From assembly GCA_019594235.1 (NCBI GenBank), contig JAFDTG010000098.1, positions 1-5,388 of the forward strand: 5,388 bases of DNA, in the 5' to 3' direction. Position numbers and translations under genes: made by a program. Below the pieces are notes generated by a model. It saw nothing but the letters and a program-made list of their open reading frames with translations. It was not told the DNA's origin and did no database searches. This document shows, piece by piece, positions 1 to 5,159 of the stretch; position 1 is the first letter of the stretch, and each line of letters begins with the position of its first letter. The stretch comes from Candidatus Saliniplasma halalkaliphilum. GTDB lineage: Archaea; Thermoplasmatota; Thermoplasmata; Halarchaeoplasmatales; Halarchaeoplasmataceae.

Positions 1-103
1 CTGCCATACCATGTATATCATCAGGTGTGGTTTCTGACCTTACGAGTATTATATCTTCACCGTCATCACCCCTTAAGGCAGCTTCATCCGTATCGAAAAC
101 AAC
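1..103 (-). pseudogene. ppdK: Continuation of ppdK reading frame beyond an in-frame stop (partial, runs off left edge)
   Basis: Read on the minus strand in the same frame as the upstream ppdK part, the bases after the TAA at 104-106 stay open to the window edge. They encode VVFDTDEAALRGDDG, then a segment containing LVRSETTPDDIHGMA. This is the expected start of the phosphohistidine (PEP-utilising mobile) domain, where the family normally reads roughly SPGAA-G-K/Q-VVF followed by VRPETTPDDIHGM. The catalytic histidine motif (GGMTSHAAV in the family) should lie just past the window edge and cannot be checked. No start codon with a ribosome site directly follows the stop, so independent translation of this half looks unlikely. 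It is listed separately only because of the stop. It belongs to the same gene as 104-1300. Confidence 0.75.
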
Positions 104-1300
104 TTATCCGGAAGCTGCACCAGGTGATGCGTTCAATCCGCTGGTGATCTTTTTTACATCTGCTTCGGGATCGATCTGTTTATGTAATATTTTCTCGATC
201 TGTTCTCCTTCAACCCTTAAAAGAGCCACTTCTTTACTTATAATATCCTCTTCCACCATATCATGAGCTATCTTGACAGCTGAGTTCGGTGTTCTTTTAC
301 CGGTCCTAGTCTGTAAAATATATAACTCTCCGTCTTCGATAGTGAATTCAAGGTCCTGCATATCTTTGTACTCTTCTTCCAATATCTGGCAGACCTCTTC
401 TAACTCATCATGTATATCAGGCCAAATATCTTTTAAGTCATCGATATGAAGAGGTGTTCTTATCCCAGCAACTACATCTTCACCCTGTGCATTTCGAAGG
501 AATTCACCATATATCTTGTTCTCACCAGTCGATGGATCCCTAGTAAAAGCTACTCCACTACCTGAATTATCTCCGGTGTTACCATAAACCATGGCCTGAA
601 CATTAACCGCGGTACCCATATCATGTGGAAGGTCATTTAGGTTTCTGTATCTGATAGCCCTCTCGTTATCCCATGAAGAGAAAACCGCTTTAGTTGCTTC
701 CATAAGCTGTTTCCATGGATCATCAGGTATATCTTCAACAAGTCTCTTATATGCTTCACATACTTCTTTCATACCTTCTGCATCCAGGTCCACGTCCCTT
801 TCAACACCTTTTTTATGCTTGATCTTATCGAATTCCTTCTCAAATTCACTATGCGGAATACCTCTAACAACTTCACCGAACATATTGATGAAACGGCGAT
901 AACTATCATAGGCGAACCTTTCATCGGTTTTTTCGATCAATGCACCTAGATTTTCATCGTTCAAACCCAAATTCAAAACCGTATCCATCATCCCCGGCAT
1001 GGAAACAGCTGCTCCGGATCTAACAGAGACCAATAATGGATCTTCGGAACCTCCGAACTCCTGACCCATCTGTTCTTCTAATTCTTTCATCTTCTCTCTC
1101 ATCTGGACTTCTATTTCCTCTGGAAGTTCTGATTCTTTCAAATATGTCAAACAAGCTTCAGTCGTAACCGTAAAACCAGGAGGTACGTTCAATCCTATGG
1201 AGGTCATCTCAGCTAGGTTTGAACCCTTTCCACCTAACAGGTCTTTCATGTCAGCACTGCCTTCTTCAAAAGAATACACGTATTTCGTCATGATTACCAT
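104..1300 (-). CDS. ppdK: Pyruvate, phosphate dikinase, N-terminal ATP-grasp part, interrupted by in-frame TAA
   Basis: PPDK interconverts pyruvate + ATP + Pi and PEP + AMP + PPi in the cytosol, linking glycolysis and gluconeogenesis. The 398 codons contain the ATP-grasp nucleotide-binding domain: LLGGKGSNLAEM (Lys25), VSVRSGAAVSMPGMMDTV (about 92-107, Arg94; this run marks PPDK rather than PEP synthase), GSGVAFTRDPSTGE (about 247-260), and DLEFTIEDGELYILQTR (about 316-332) with the expected Glu318 and Gln330. The ORF ends at GLNASPGAASG, the opening of the phosphohistidine domain, where a TAA stands in place of the usual Lys/Gln codon. Family members are about 870-910 residues, so under half is present. 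ATG at 1300 gives MVIMTKYVYSF. The second ATG at 1291 (MTKYVYSFEEG) fits the usual family N-terminus equally well. The gene follows dnaG on the same strand with its own TATA box. Identity is very secure; whether the gene is functional is not. Confidence 0.93.
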   Translation of the reverse strand: MVIMTKYVYSFEEGSADMKDLLGGKGSNLAEMTSIGLNVPPGFTVTTEACLTYLKESELPEEIEVQMREKMKELEEQMGQEFGGSEDPLLVSVRSGAAVSMPGMMDTVLNLGLNDENLGALIEKTDERFAYDSYRRFINMFGEVVRGIPHSEFEKEFDKIKHKKGVERDVDLDAEGMKEVCEAYKRLVEDIPDDPWKQLMEATKAVFSSWDNERAIRYRNLNDLPHDMGTAVNVQAMVYGNTGDNSGSGVAFTRDPSTGENKIYGEFLRNAQGEDVVAGIRTPLHIDDLKDIWPDIHDELEEVCQILEEEYKDMQDLEFTIEDGELYILQTRTGKRTPNSAVKIAHDMVEEDIISKEVALLRVEGEQIEKILHKQIDPEADVKKITSGLNASPGAASG

Positions 1301-1317
1301 CTTTTCAGCGGTATAAC

Positions 1318-1334
1318 TGATATAAAAAAATTAT
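1318..1334 (-). promoter_or_regulatory. Archaeal TATA-box promoter of ppdK
   Basis: Minus-strand ATAATTTTTTTATATCA holds a TTTATAT core (1326-1320) that matches the archaeal TATA element well. Transcription usually begins 22-27 nt downstream of the TATA centre, which would be about 1301-1296, at or next to the ATG at 1300. The mRNA may therefore be leaderless or have a leader of only a few bases before the ATG at 1291. No convincing ribosome site precedes either ATG, in keeping with a leaderless start. Confidence 0.6.
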
Positions 1335-1346
1335 CCTTTTAAAAGG
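1335..1346. repeat. Perfect 12-bp palindrome upstream of ppdK TATA box
   Basis: CCTTTTAAAAGG is its own reverse complement and lies directly upstream of the TFB/TATA region of the ppdK promoter. Its left half on the minus strand is part of a direct repeat: ACCTTTTA occurs at 1368-1361 and again at 1347-1340, 21 nt (two helical turns) apart. It may be a regulator-binding site, or it may simply reflect the T- and A-rich terminator sequence. No protein can be assigned. Confidence 0.35.
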
Positions 1347-1347
1347 T

Positions 1348-1365
1348 AAAAAAAGAAAAATAAAA
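1348..1365 (-). terminator. T-rich intrinsic terminator of dnaG
   Basis: About 24 nt after the dnaG stop, the minus strand reads TTTTATTTTTCTTTTTTT, 16 T in 18 bases, with no strong hairpin before it. Archaeal RNA polymerase terminates on such oligo-T runs alone. It lies between the dnaG stop and the ppdK promoter and probably separates the two transcripts. Confidence 0.6.
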
Positions 1366-1388
1366 GGTTTTGTTTAAAGACTAAAATA

Positions 1389-2612
1389 TTAAGAGTTTAA
1401 TTCGTCCCAAGAGATTACTTCAAGAGATGTAGGTAATTTTGGAACGTTTCCTACTTTTCTCGCCAACAAGAGTTCAGCTTCTATCTCTTTGGCGATGTCC
1501 ACTAACCTCTGTGTGACTATTCCATTGAATATAACCTTCTTAGCTTTGCCTTTCATTGAACCGAGTTCGTCAGCAAGATCTCTTATAGGAACTTCCTCGA
1601 TAATGTTGTCATCATCATCTAATATGACTGCTTTTTTCTCATTTTTTATATCGTTGATTATCTCATTGTATTTATCAAACCTTGATGTTGGTTTTTTTGT
1701 TTCCCGTTTCTTCTGCTTTTTCTCCTTCTTAGGACGTTTTTTTTTCGTTTTGCTCACTGTTTCTTCTGTCTCTGGTATATCTATCTCATACATCTCGACG
1801 TACTGGTCTTTTGGTATCTTAGCTCGTAAAGCCTTCATTATCTGTTTCTGTGTCAACTCTTCCACTTCACAGTTTTCTGGAGCTGTAGACACGTAATCGA
1901 CATCGGCTGTTTCTAAAAGTTCTCTCAGTATAAGAGAACCACCCCTATCTCCATCGACAAAGGCAGTGGTTACTCTTTCTTTTGACAATTCTTTGATCGT
2001 ATCAGGTATATCCGTACCTTCTACTGCTACCGCATTCTTTATCCCGTATTTGAGCAAGTTCAAAACATCTGACCTTCCTTCAACGATTATGATGGCATCT
2101 GAATCTTTAACGTTCGGTCCTGCAGGTGATTTCGAATCCCCGTAGCCGCTGATCTCTTCCATCTGGACTTCCTGTCTAACAGATTCGGTAAGGTTACCAG
2201 AAGTAACTTTTCCAGTTTCCATGACCTCAGATAGAAGTTGTTTCGCTCTTTCGACGATTTTGTTTCTTTTGGCCTCTCGTACATCTTCGATCTCTTCGAC
2301 TTTTATCTCCGCTTTGCATGGTCCTACTCTATCTATAGTTTCGAGTGCAGCTGCCATTATCGAAGTTTCAACTAAATCTAAGCTAGATGGGATCAATACT
2401 GTTCCTGATGATTTACCTTTTGAAGAACTCACCTGTACCTCGATACGTCCCATACGTCCGCTTTTCTGCAGATCTCTTAAATCTAGTTCATCACCGAGTA
2501 AACCTTCAGTTTGTCCGAAAATTGCACCGACAACATCAGGTTTCTCAACGACACCATTAGCCTTTAATTTGGTCCTGATAACGTATTTTGTTGTGCTTGG
2601 ATCAATATCCAT
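1389..2612 (-). CDS. dnaG: Archaeal DnaG (TOPRIM primase-like protein, exosome-associated)
   Basis: Archaeal DnaG is a TOPRIM protein that in studied archaea is a stable exosome component, aiding poly(A)-rich RNA binding; limited primase activity has also been reported. The 407-residue product begins MDIDPSTTKYVIR, followed by the hallmark VVGAIFGQTEGLLGDELDLR (about 28-47). The TOPRIM core runs from about 172 to 260, with the acidic motifs VEGRSDV (Glu178) and VDGDRGG (Asp220, Asp222) intact. A very basic linker at about 288-307 (14 of 20 residues Lys/Arg) leads to the C-terminal domain with AVILDDDDNIIEEVPIRDLA and a VIFNGIVTQRLVDIA motif, ending at SWDELNS. Length and domain order are normal for the family. 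A GTG at 2621 could add three residues (MFN), but AGGTG ending 6 nt before the ATG at 2612 favours the ATG. The gene has its own upstream region and a T-rich terminator, so it is probably monocistronic. Confidence 0.96.
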   Translation of the reverse strand: MDIDPSTTKYVIRTKLKANGVVEKPDVVGAIFGQTEGLLGDELDLRDLQKSGRMGRIEVQVSSSKGKSSGTVLIPSSLDLVETSIMAAALETIDRVGPCKAEIKVEEIEDVREAKRNKIVERAKQLLSEVMETGKVTSGNLTESVRQEVQMEEISGYGDSKSPAGPNVKDSDAIIIVEGRSDVLNLLKYGIKNAVAVEGTDIPDTIKELSKERVTTAFVDGDRGGSLILRELLETADVDYVSTAPENCEVEELTQKQIMKALRAKIPKDQYVEMYEIDIPETEETVSKTKKKRPKKEKKQKKRETKKPTSRFDKYNEIINDIKNEKKAVILDDDDNIIEEVPIRDLADELGSMKGKAKKVIFNGIVTQRLVDIAKEIEAELLLARKVGNVPKLPTSLEVISWDELNS

Positions 2613-2618
2613 GTTGAA

Positions 2619-2623
2619 CACCT
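2619..2623 (-). promoter_or_regulatory. Shine-Dalgarno site that decides the dnaG start
   Basis: Minus-strand AGGTG matches the archaeal anti-SD complement (GGAGGTGA) over five bases. A 6-nt spacer separates it from the ATG at 2612-2610. The in-frame GTG at 2621-2619 is part of this site, so it is unlikely to be the start codon. Confidence 0.6.
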
Positions 2624-2638
2624 AATTTTATGATATTT
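2623..2638 (-). repeat. Leader motif copy B, AAATATCATAAAATTA, abutting the dnaG ribosome site
   Basis: On the minus strand this 16-mer matches the upstream copy at 2744-2759 (AAATATCATTAATTTA) at 14 of 16 positions. It ends on the first base of the AGGTG ribosome site, so a protein bound here could affect transcription start or translation of dnaG. The sequence is AT-rich, so chance similarity is possible. Confidence 0.35.
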
Positions 2639-2663
2639 CTTTGAAAACAGCTAGTAAACCCTC

Positions 2664-2720
2664 CGATTAATAAGCCTATTTTGACTACCTTGAGCACGAA
2701 TGTGAACGCGATTTATTAAA
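2664..2720 (-). promoter_or_regulatory. Candidate dnaG promoter region (two weak TATA-like boxes)
   Basis: Two weak TATA-like elements lie here on the minus strand. One is TTTAATAAA at 2720-2712, predicting a start near 2690 and a leader of about 78 nt. The other is CTTATTAAT at 2673-2665, predicting a start near 2642 and a leader of about 30 nt, similar to the leader inferred for the TPR gene. Neither is a strong consensus match and I cannot choose between them. Confidence 0.25.
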
Positions 2721-2743
2721 GGGATAAGGAATGACGTGATATG

Positions 2744-2759
2744 TAAATTAATGATATTT
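2744..2759 (-). repeat. Leader motif copy A, AAATATCATTAATTTA, upstream of dnaG
   Basis: This is the first of two near-identical 16-mers upstream of dnaG (14/16 to 2623-2638, start-to-start distance 121 nt). Its core ATATCATTAATT occurs exactly again in the leader of the TPR gene at 5064-5053. The shared core inside non-coding leaders suggests, but does not prove, a common regulator. Confidence 0.35.
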
Positions 2760-2790
2760 GATTCGTAATTTCACTACTAACTGTTTTCGA

Positions 2791-2800
2791 GAAAAAAGGG
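2791..2800 (-). terminator. Oligo-T terminator after the metallophosphoesterase gene
   Basis: Minus-strand CCCTTTTTTC, with T6 at 2797-2792, lies about 36 nt after the phosphoesterase stop. No hairpin is needed for archaeal oligo-T termination. The run is short, so efficiency may be partial and some read-through into dnaG is possible. Confidence 0.4.
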
Positions 2801-2810
2801 TGAATAGAGG

Positions 2811-2820
2811 TATATATATC
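2811..2820 (-). promoter_or_regulatory. TATATATA element between the phosphoesterase gene and dnaG
   Basis: The minus strand reads GATATATATA here, preceded by A-rich ACACAA that loosely resembles a BRE. If active it would start RNA near 2790, giving dnaG a leader of about 180 nt or a short separate RNA. The core is symmetrical, so a plus-strand start running antisense into the phosphoesterase 3' end is also conceivable. The BRE side slightly favours minus. It could equally be simple AT-rich sequence. Confidence 0.3.
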
Positions 2821-2833
2821 TTGTGTTTAATCA

Positions 2834-3568
2834 TTATAACATGTCTGGATAGGCTTTGCGTATGTTTTTAACGGTTTGAAAATCCATCAAACCGGAGTCC
2901 GTTACCGCATATGTATAAAACTCTTCTATGTTCACATCTTTTAAAATATCTGATATAAAACTCCTAGCACTGATCATATCCCTTCCTTCAGAAAGAGGAC
3001 TGAATGCTGGTAATATCAGTATGTTTTTAGATCTGTGATATAAAAAACATGGTATTTTAATAAACGCACCCATATCGTCCCGGATTTTTATCGAAGGGTG
3101 CTCATGACCTATTATCAAAAATTGATGTTCAGTAATACTATTATGACCATGGCTGATGGTTATATCGTCCAAAACCATAAAGTCTTCATAAAAAACAATA
3201 CCCCGTTTCTCGGTTATAGTTTTTAAAAAGTTATCGTGATTGCCCCTGATGATTATCAATTCGGAATGGTCTCTTATAAAATCGATGACTTCAACGACCT
3301 CAATCAACTCTTCTCTTCGATTCTTTCCGAATTCGTGTTTGAAATCACCGTTAACTATTACAGTTTCTGGATCGTATTTATCAAATATTGTAGACAACTT
3401 ATCCAGTATCTCATCTTTCTGAAAACGTGGGAGAGAAAAACCCTCATCCTTCAAACTAGCCTCTAATCCCAGGTGTAAGTCCGCTAAAATAATTACATTC
3501 TTAGATTCATACCATACACATCTGTCAGAAGTGATATAGACCCCATCGGCTAATTCTATTCTCTCCAT
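2834..3568 (-). CDS. Archaeal SbcD/Mre11-related metallophosphoesterase
   Basis: This is a calcineurin-like (PF00149-type) phosphoesterase of the archaeal SbcD-related group. All metal-binding motifs are visible in order over 244 residues: LADLHLG (Asp30, His32), VNGDFKHEFG (Asp75, His78), IRGNHDN (Asn110, His111), SHGH (His140, His142) and GHEHP (His155, His157). It is about the size of the catalytic domain alone and lacks the extra domains of true Mre11, so a general nuclease role in recombination should not be assumed. Its substrate is unknown. It has no signal peptide or membrane segment. ATG at 3568 lies 2 nt after the TPR stop codon. A TTG at 3574 (adding MI) would overlap that stop, and the ATG is preferred. 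No promoter lies between, so the two genes should be co-transcribed and translationally coupled. The stop is TAA, followed by a T6 tract. Confidence 0.9.
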   Translation of the reverse strand: MERIELADGVYITSDRCVWYESKNVIILADLHLGLEASLKDEGFSLPRFQKDEILDKLSTIFDKYDPETVIVNGDFKHEFGKNRREELIEVVEVIDFIRDHSELIIIRGNHDNFLKTITEKRGIVFYEDFMVLDDITISHGHNSITEHQFLIIGHEHPSIKIRDDMGAFIKIPCFLYHRSKNILILPAFSPLSEGRDMISARSFISDILKDVNIEEFYTYAVTDSGLMDFQTVKNIRKAYPDML

Positions 3569-3570
3569 GA

Positions 3571-5013
3571 TCAAGATACGATTTCTTTGAATACGTCAGT
3601 ATCTTTTACTTCCTGGAAGGCTTCATCTTCTTTAGCCTGGTCTCTGTATTCTTCCTCCATAGATATAGCTCTAGTGAGGATGGGTTTGAGTAATTTAAGA
3701 TTACCCTGTTTCGCTGCTATTTTAGCTTTATAGTACCATGCACTAGGTGTATCTTGGTCAGCCTTTACGACTTCGTTGAAATCATTCATGGCTTCTTCAT
3801 ATTCACCCAATTCATACAGTGCCGCACCCTTACTTAACCTTGCAACAACATCGGTACCATCTCTTTCTAAAACTTCTTTGAATGCCTTTGCAGCTTCTTC
3901 ATACCTACCTAGTTGATATAAACACGCACCTTTGTTGTGCCACAAATCTATGTCGTCTTCATTTTCTTCCACTATCTTTTCGTATGTTTCTAAAGCACCC
4001 AAGTATTTTTCACAATTATACAGTGCGTCACCCTTTTTGTATAATAGATTGATATTGTTTGGATTCAATTCAATGGCTTTGTTGAAATATGTTATATCTT
4101 CGGGTTCGATGTCATGGATTTTTTTATAATATCTGAGAGCTTTTACTCTTTCACCTTGTTTCTCCATTAACTCAGCCTTTTCCCTTAGAGCTTCTGTGTT
4201 TTCGGGGTCCTTCTCTAAAATTTTGTCGATGAGTTTTTCATTACCTGGATCATTTTCAAGTGCTTTAAGATAAGCTTCATGAGCCTCCTGCTTCTTTCCC
4301 TGTTCTTCCAATTTTTCCGCTCTAGAAAGCAAAATATTTGGATCATCCGGTCGAAGTTCTTTTAATTTTTCTAATGATTCCTCATCATCCGGATTTAAAT
4401 TTAATACCTTTTCATAGGCCTTAGCGGCTTTTTCTTTTTTACCACTATCTTCAAAATACTCAGCTTCCAATTTCCACAGTTGGGGATTATCCGGTCTTTT
4501 CTTCACCAATTTATGGATATGAGAAATATTGGATCTGTTTTGTTCAATTAACTTTTTAAAAGTTTCTATAGATTCATCGACCCTATCTAAAAACATAAGC
4601 AGATTAGCCTTGTTTAATAGTGCCTTCTCGTTATCGGGCTCAAGCTTTAGTACTTCTTCAAAACAATTTAGAGCGTACTCTTCCATATCAGTCATACTAA
4701 CATAAGTTTCACCTTTCTGGATCCAAGCTTCAAAATTGTTCTCGTCAAGGTTAAGAGCGCGTTCGAAGGATTCTATCGCTGTGTCATATCTACCTATCTC
4801 ATACAGGCCTTTACCTATTTGTCTGTAAAACGCTGAAAATTTTTTCCTATCGTCCATCAGGATCCGTTCATTTTCAGACAAAATTCTCAGTGCAGACCTA
4901 TATTTCATCTTGGCAGGTGTTTTACGTCCTTTCGCCTGTTCCTTCTTTCCTTCTGATATGCACGTTTTCACACTTTCAGCTATTTTCTCCTCTTTACTCC
5001 TTCCAAAAGGCAA
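3571..5013 (-). CDS. Tetratricopeptide-repeat (TPR) protein, 480 aa, with 48-residue supra-repeat
   Basis: This is a soluble, acidic TPR scaffold with no signal peptide or membrane segment. Residues 1-60 are basic and helical. Canonical 34-residue TPRs follow at about 61-94 and 95-128. Residues 129-320 form four units of exactly 48 residues, each a TPR plus about 14 extra residues ending in a P-D/N turn (RPDN 173-176, RPDD 221-224, DPEN 269-272, NPNN 317-320). Further TPRs occupy about 322-355, 356-389, 390-423 and 424-457. The tail (KEDEAFQEVKDTDVFKEIV) resembles the closing segment of many archaeal TPR proteins. The start is TTG at 5013. AGGGGA at 5026-5021, 7 nt upstream, supports it, and the next in-frame ATG is residue 36. 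TPR proteins mediate protein-protein contacts, but the partner here is unknown. Close linkage to the phosphoesterase suggests a functional link. The name rests on repeats alone; no finer assignment is possible. Confidence 0.88.
   Translation of the reverse strand: MPFGRSKEEKIAESVKTCISEGKKEQAKGRKTPAKMKYRSALRILSENERILMDDRKKFSAFYRQIGKGLYEIGRYDTAIESFERALNLDENNFEAWIQKGETYVSMTDMEEYALNCFEEVLKLEPDNEKALLNKANLLMFLDRVDESIETFKKLIEQNRSNISHIHKLVKKRPDNPQLWKLEAEYFEDSGKKEKAAKAYEKVLNLNPDDEESLEKLKELRPDDPNILLSRAEKLEEQGKKQEAHEAYLKALENDPGNEKLIDKILEKDPENTEALREKAELMEKQGERVKALRYYKKIHDIEPEDITYFNKAIELNPNNINLLYKKGDALYNCEKYLGALETYEKIVEENEDDIDLWHNKGACLYQLGRYEEAAKAFKEVLERDGTDVVARLSKGAALYELGEYEEAMNDFNEVVKADQDTPSAWYYKAKIAAKQGNLKLLKPILTRAISMEEEYRDQAKEDEAFQEVKDTDVFKEIVS
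4054..4629 (-). repeat. Four tandem 48-residue TPR-plus-helix units inside the TPR gene
   Basis: Equivalent positions in the product fall exactly 48 residues apart: Leu132, Trp180, Leu228, Leu276 and Leu324 open successive TPR A-helices, and the P-D/N turns at 173, 221, 269 and 317 keep the same step. Each unit equals one TPR followed by a short helix such as ESLEKLKELRPDD or LIDKILEKDPEN, which looks like a TPR B-helix lacking its A-helix. At DNA level the period is 144 bp but the copies have diverged. Confidence 0.6.
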
Positions 5014-5020
5014 TCTGACA

Positions 5021-5026
5021 TCCCCT
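5021..5026 (-). promoter_or_regulatory. Ribosome-binding site that decides the TTG start of the TPR gene
   Basis: Minus-strand AGGGGA precedes the TTG at 5013 by 7 nt, normal SD spacing. An ATG at 5021-5019 touches this site, is out of frame and ends after 13 codons, so it is not the start. Confidence 0.5.
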
Positions 5027-5050
5027 GTTTCGTTGAGTACTATCTCGTAT

Positions 5051-5066
5051 GCAATTAATGATATGA
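5051..5066 (-). repeat. Leader motif copy C (core ATATCATTAATT) upstream of the TPR gene
   Basis: The core at 5064-5053 is identical over 12 bases to the core of the dnaG leader copy at 2757-2746. It lies just downstream of the TATA box, around the predicted transcription start, where a bound protein would block initiation. Chance is not excluded in AT-rich DNA. Confidence 0.3.
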
Positions 5067-5080
5067 GATATAAAATCTTC
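5064..5080 (-). promoter_or_regulatory. Archaeal TATA-box promoter of the TPR-phosphoesterase operon
   Basis: Minus-strand GAAGATTTTATATCTCA has a TTTTATAT core (5075-5068) with purine-rich CCGAAGA on the BRE side. The predicted start is near 5045, giving a leader of about 30 nt that contains the ribosome site at 5026-5021. The spacing is consistent throughout, so this probably drives the TPR and phosphoesterase genes together. The region between this box and the preceding gene's stop holds no clear terminator. Confidence 0.55.
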
Positions 5081-5159
5081 GGTGACTAGAAGAGGATATG
5101 GACTTTATCCAGTTGTAAGAAGTATATGTATGAAAATGCAAGTATTTCCATGGATGATT

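Noticed and set aside
104..106. Pyrrolysine or selenocysteine recoding at the ppdK stop
   Set aside because: Those systems use TAG and TGA respectively, whereas this codon is TAA. No recoding hairpin is evident, and PPDK has no known need for such a residue here.
104..106. Frameshift in ppdK
   Set aside because: The PPDK-like translation lies in the same frame on both sides of the TAA, so no insertion or deletion is involved.
27..266. 79-codon plus-strand open frame over the ppdK stop region
   Set aside because: It is a low-complexity Ser-rich shadow of ppdK. It does not explain the in-frame TAA, since the PPDK frame continues on the minus strand.
1489..1896. 135-codon plus-strand open frame
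   Set aside because: It lies entirely inside dnaG on the opposite strand. The Ser/Phe-rich translation is what the reverse complement of Lys/Glu/Asp-rich dnaG codons gives, and no promoter or ribosome site is seen.
2221..2625. 134-codon plus-strand open frame
   Set aside because: It is the antisense shadow of the N-terminal part of dnaG, Ser/Thr-rich with no recognisable family, and it ends where dnaG begins.
2602..2697. 31-codon GTG-started minus-strand ORF overlapping the dnaG start
   Set aside because: It has no ribosome site, overlaps dnaG out of frame, and has no recognisable sequence.
2622..2833. Possible tRNA or structured RNA gene upstream of dnaG
   Set aside because: I found no acceptor-stem pairing, T-loop GTTC pattern in context, or extended helices. 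The region looks like ordinary AT-rich promoter and leader sequence.
2834..3568. Calling the phosphoesterase Mre11 or SbcD proper
   Set aside because: At 244 residues it lacks the capping and C-terminal domains of Mre11/SbcD, and no Rad50/SbcC neighbour is present; only the catalytic fold is supported.
4980..5021. ATG at 5021 as the TPR gene start or a regulatory upstream ORF
   Set aside because: It is out of frame with the TPR protein, ends after 13 codons (MSDCLLEGVKRRK), and touches the AGGGGA ribosome site, leaving no spacer for initiation.
5086..5151. 21-codon minus-strand ORF (MEILAFSYIY...) between the right-edge gene and the TPR promoter
   Set aside because: It has no ribosome site or family resemblance, and this length is expected by chance in AT-rich DNA.
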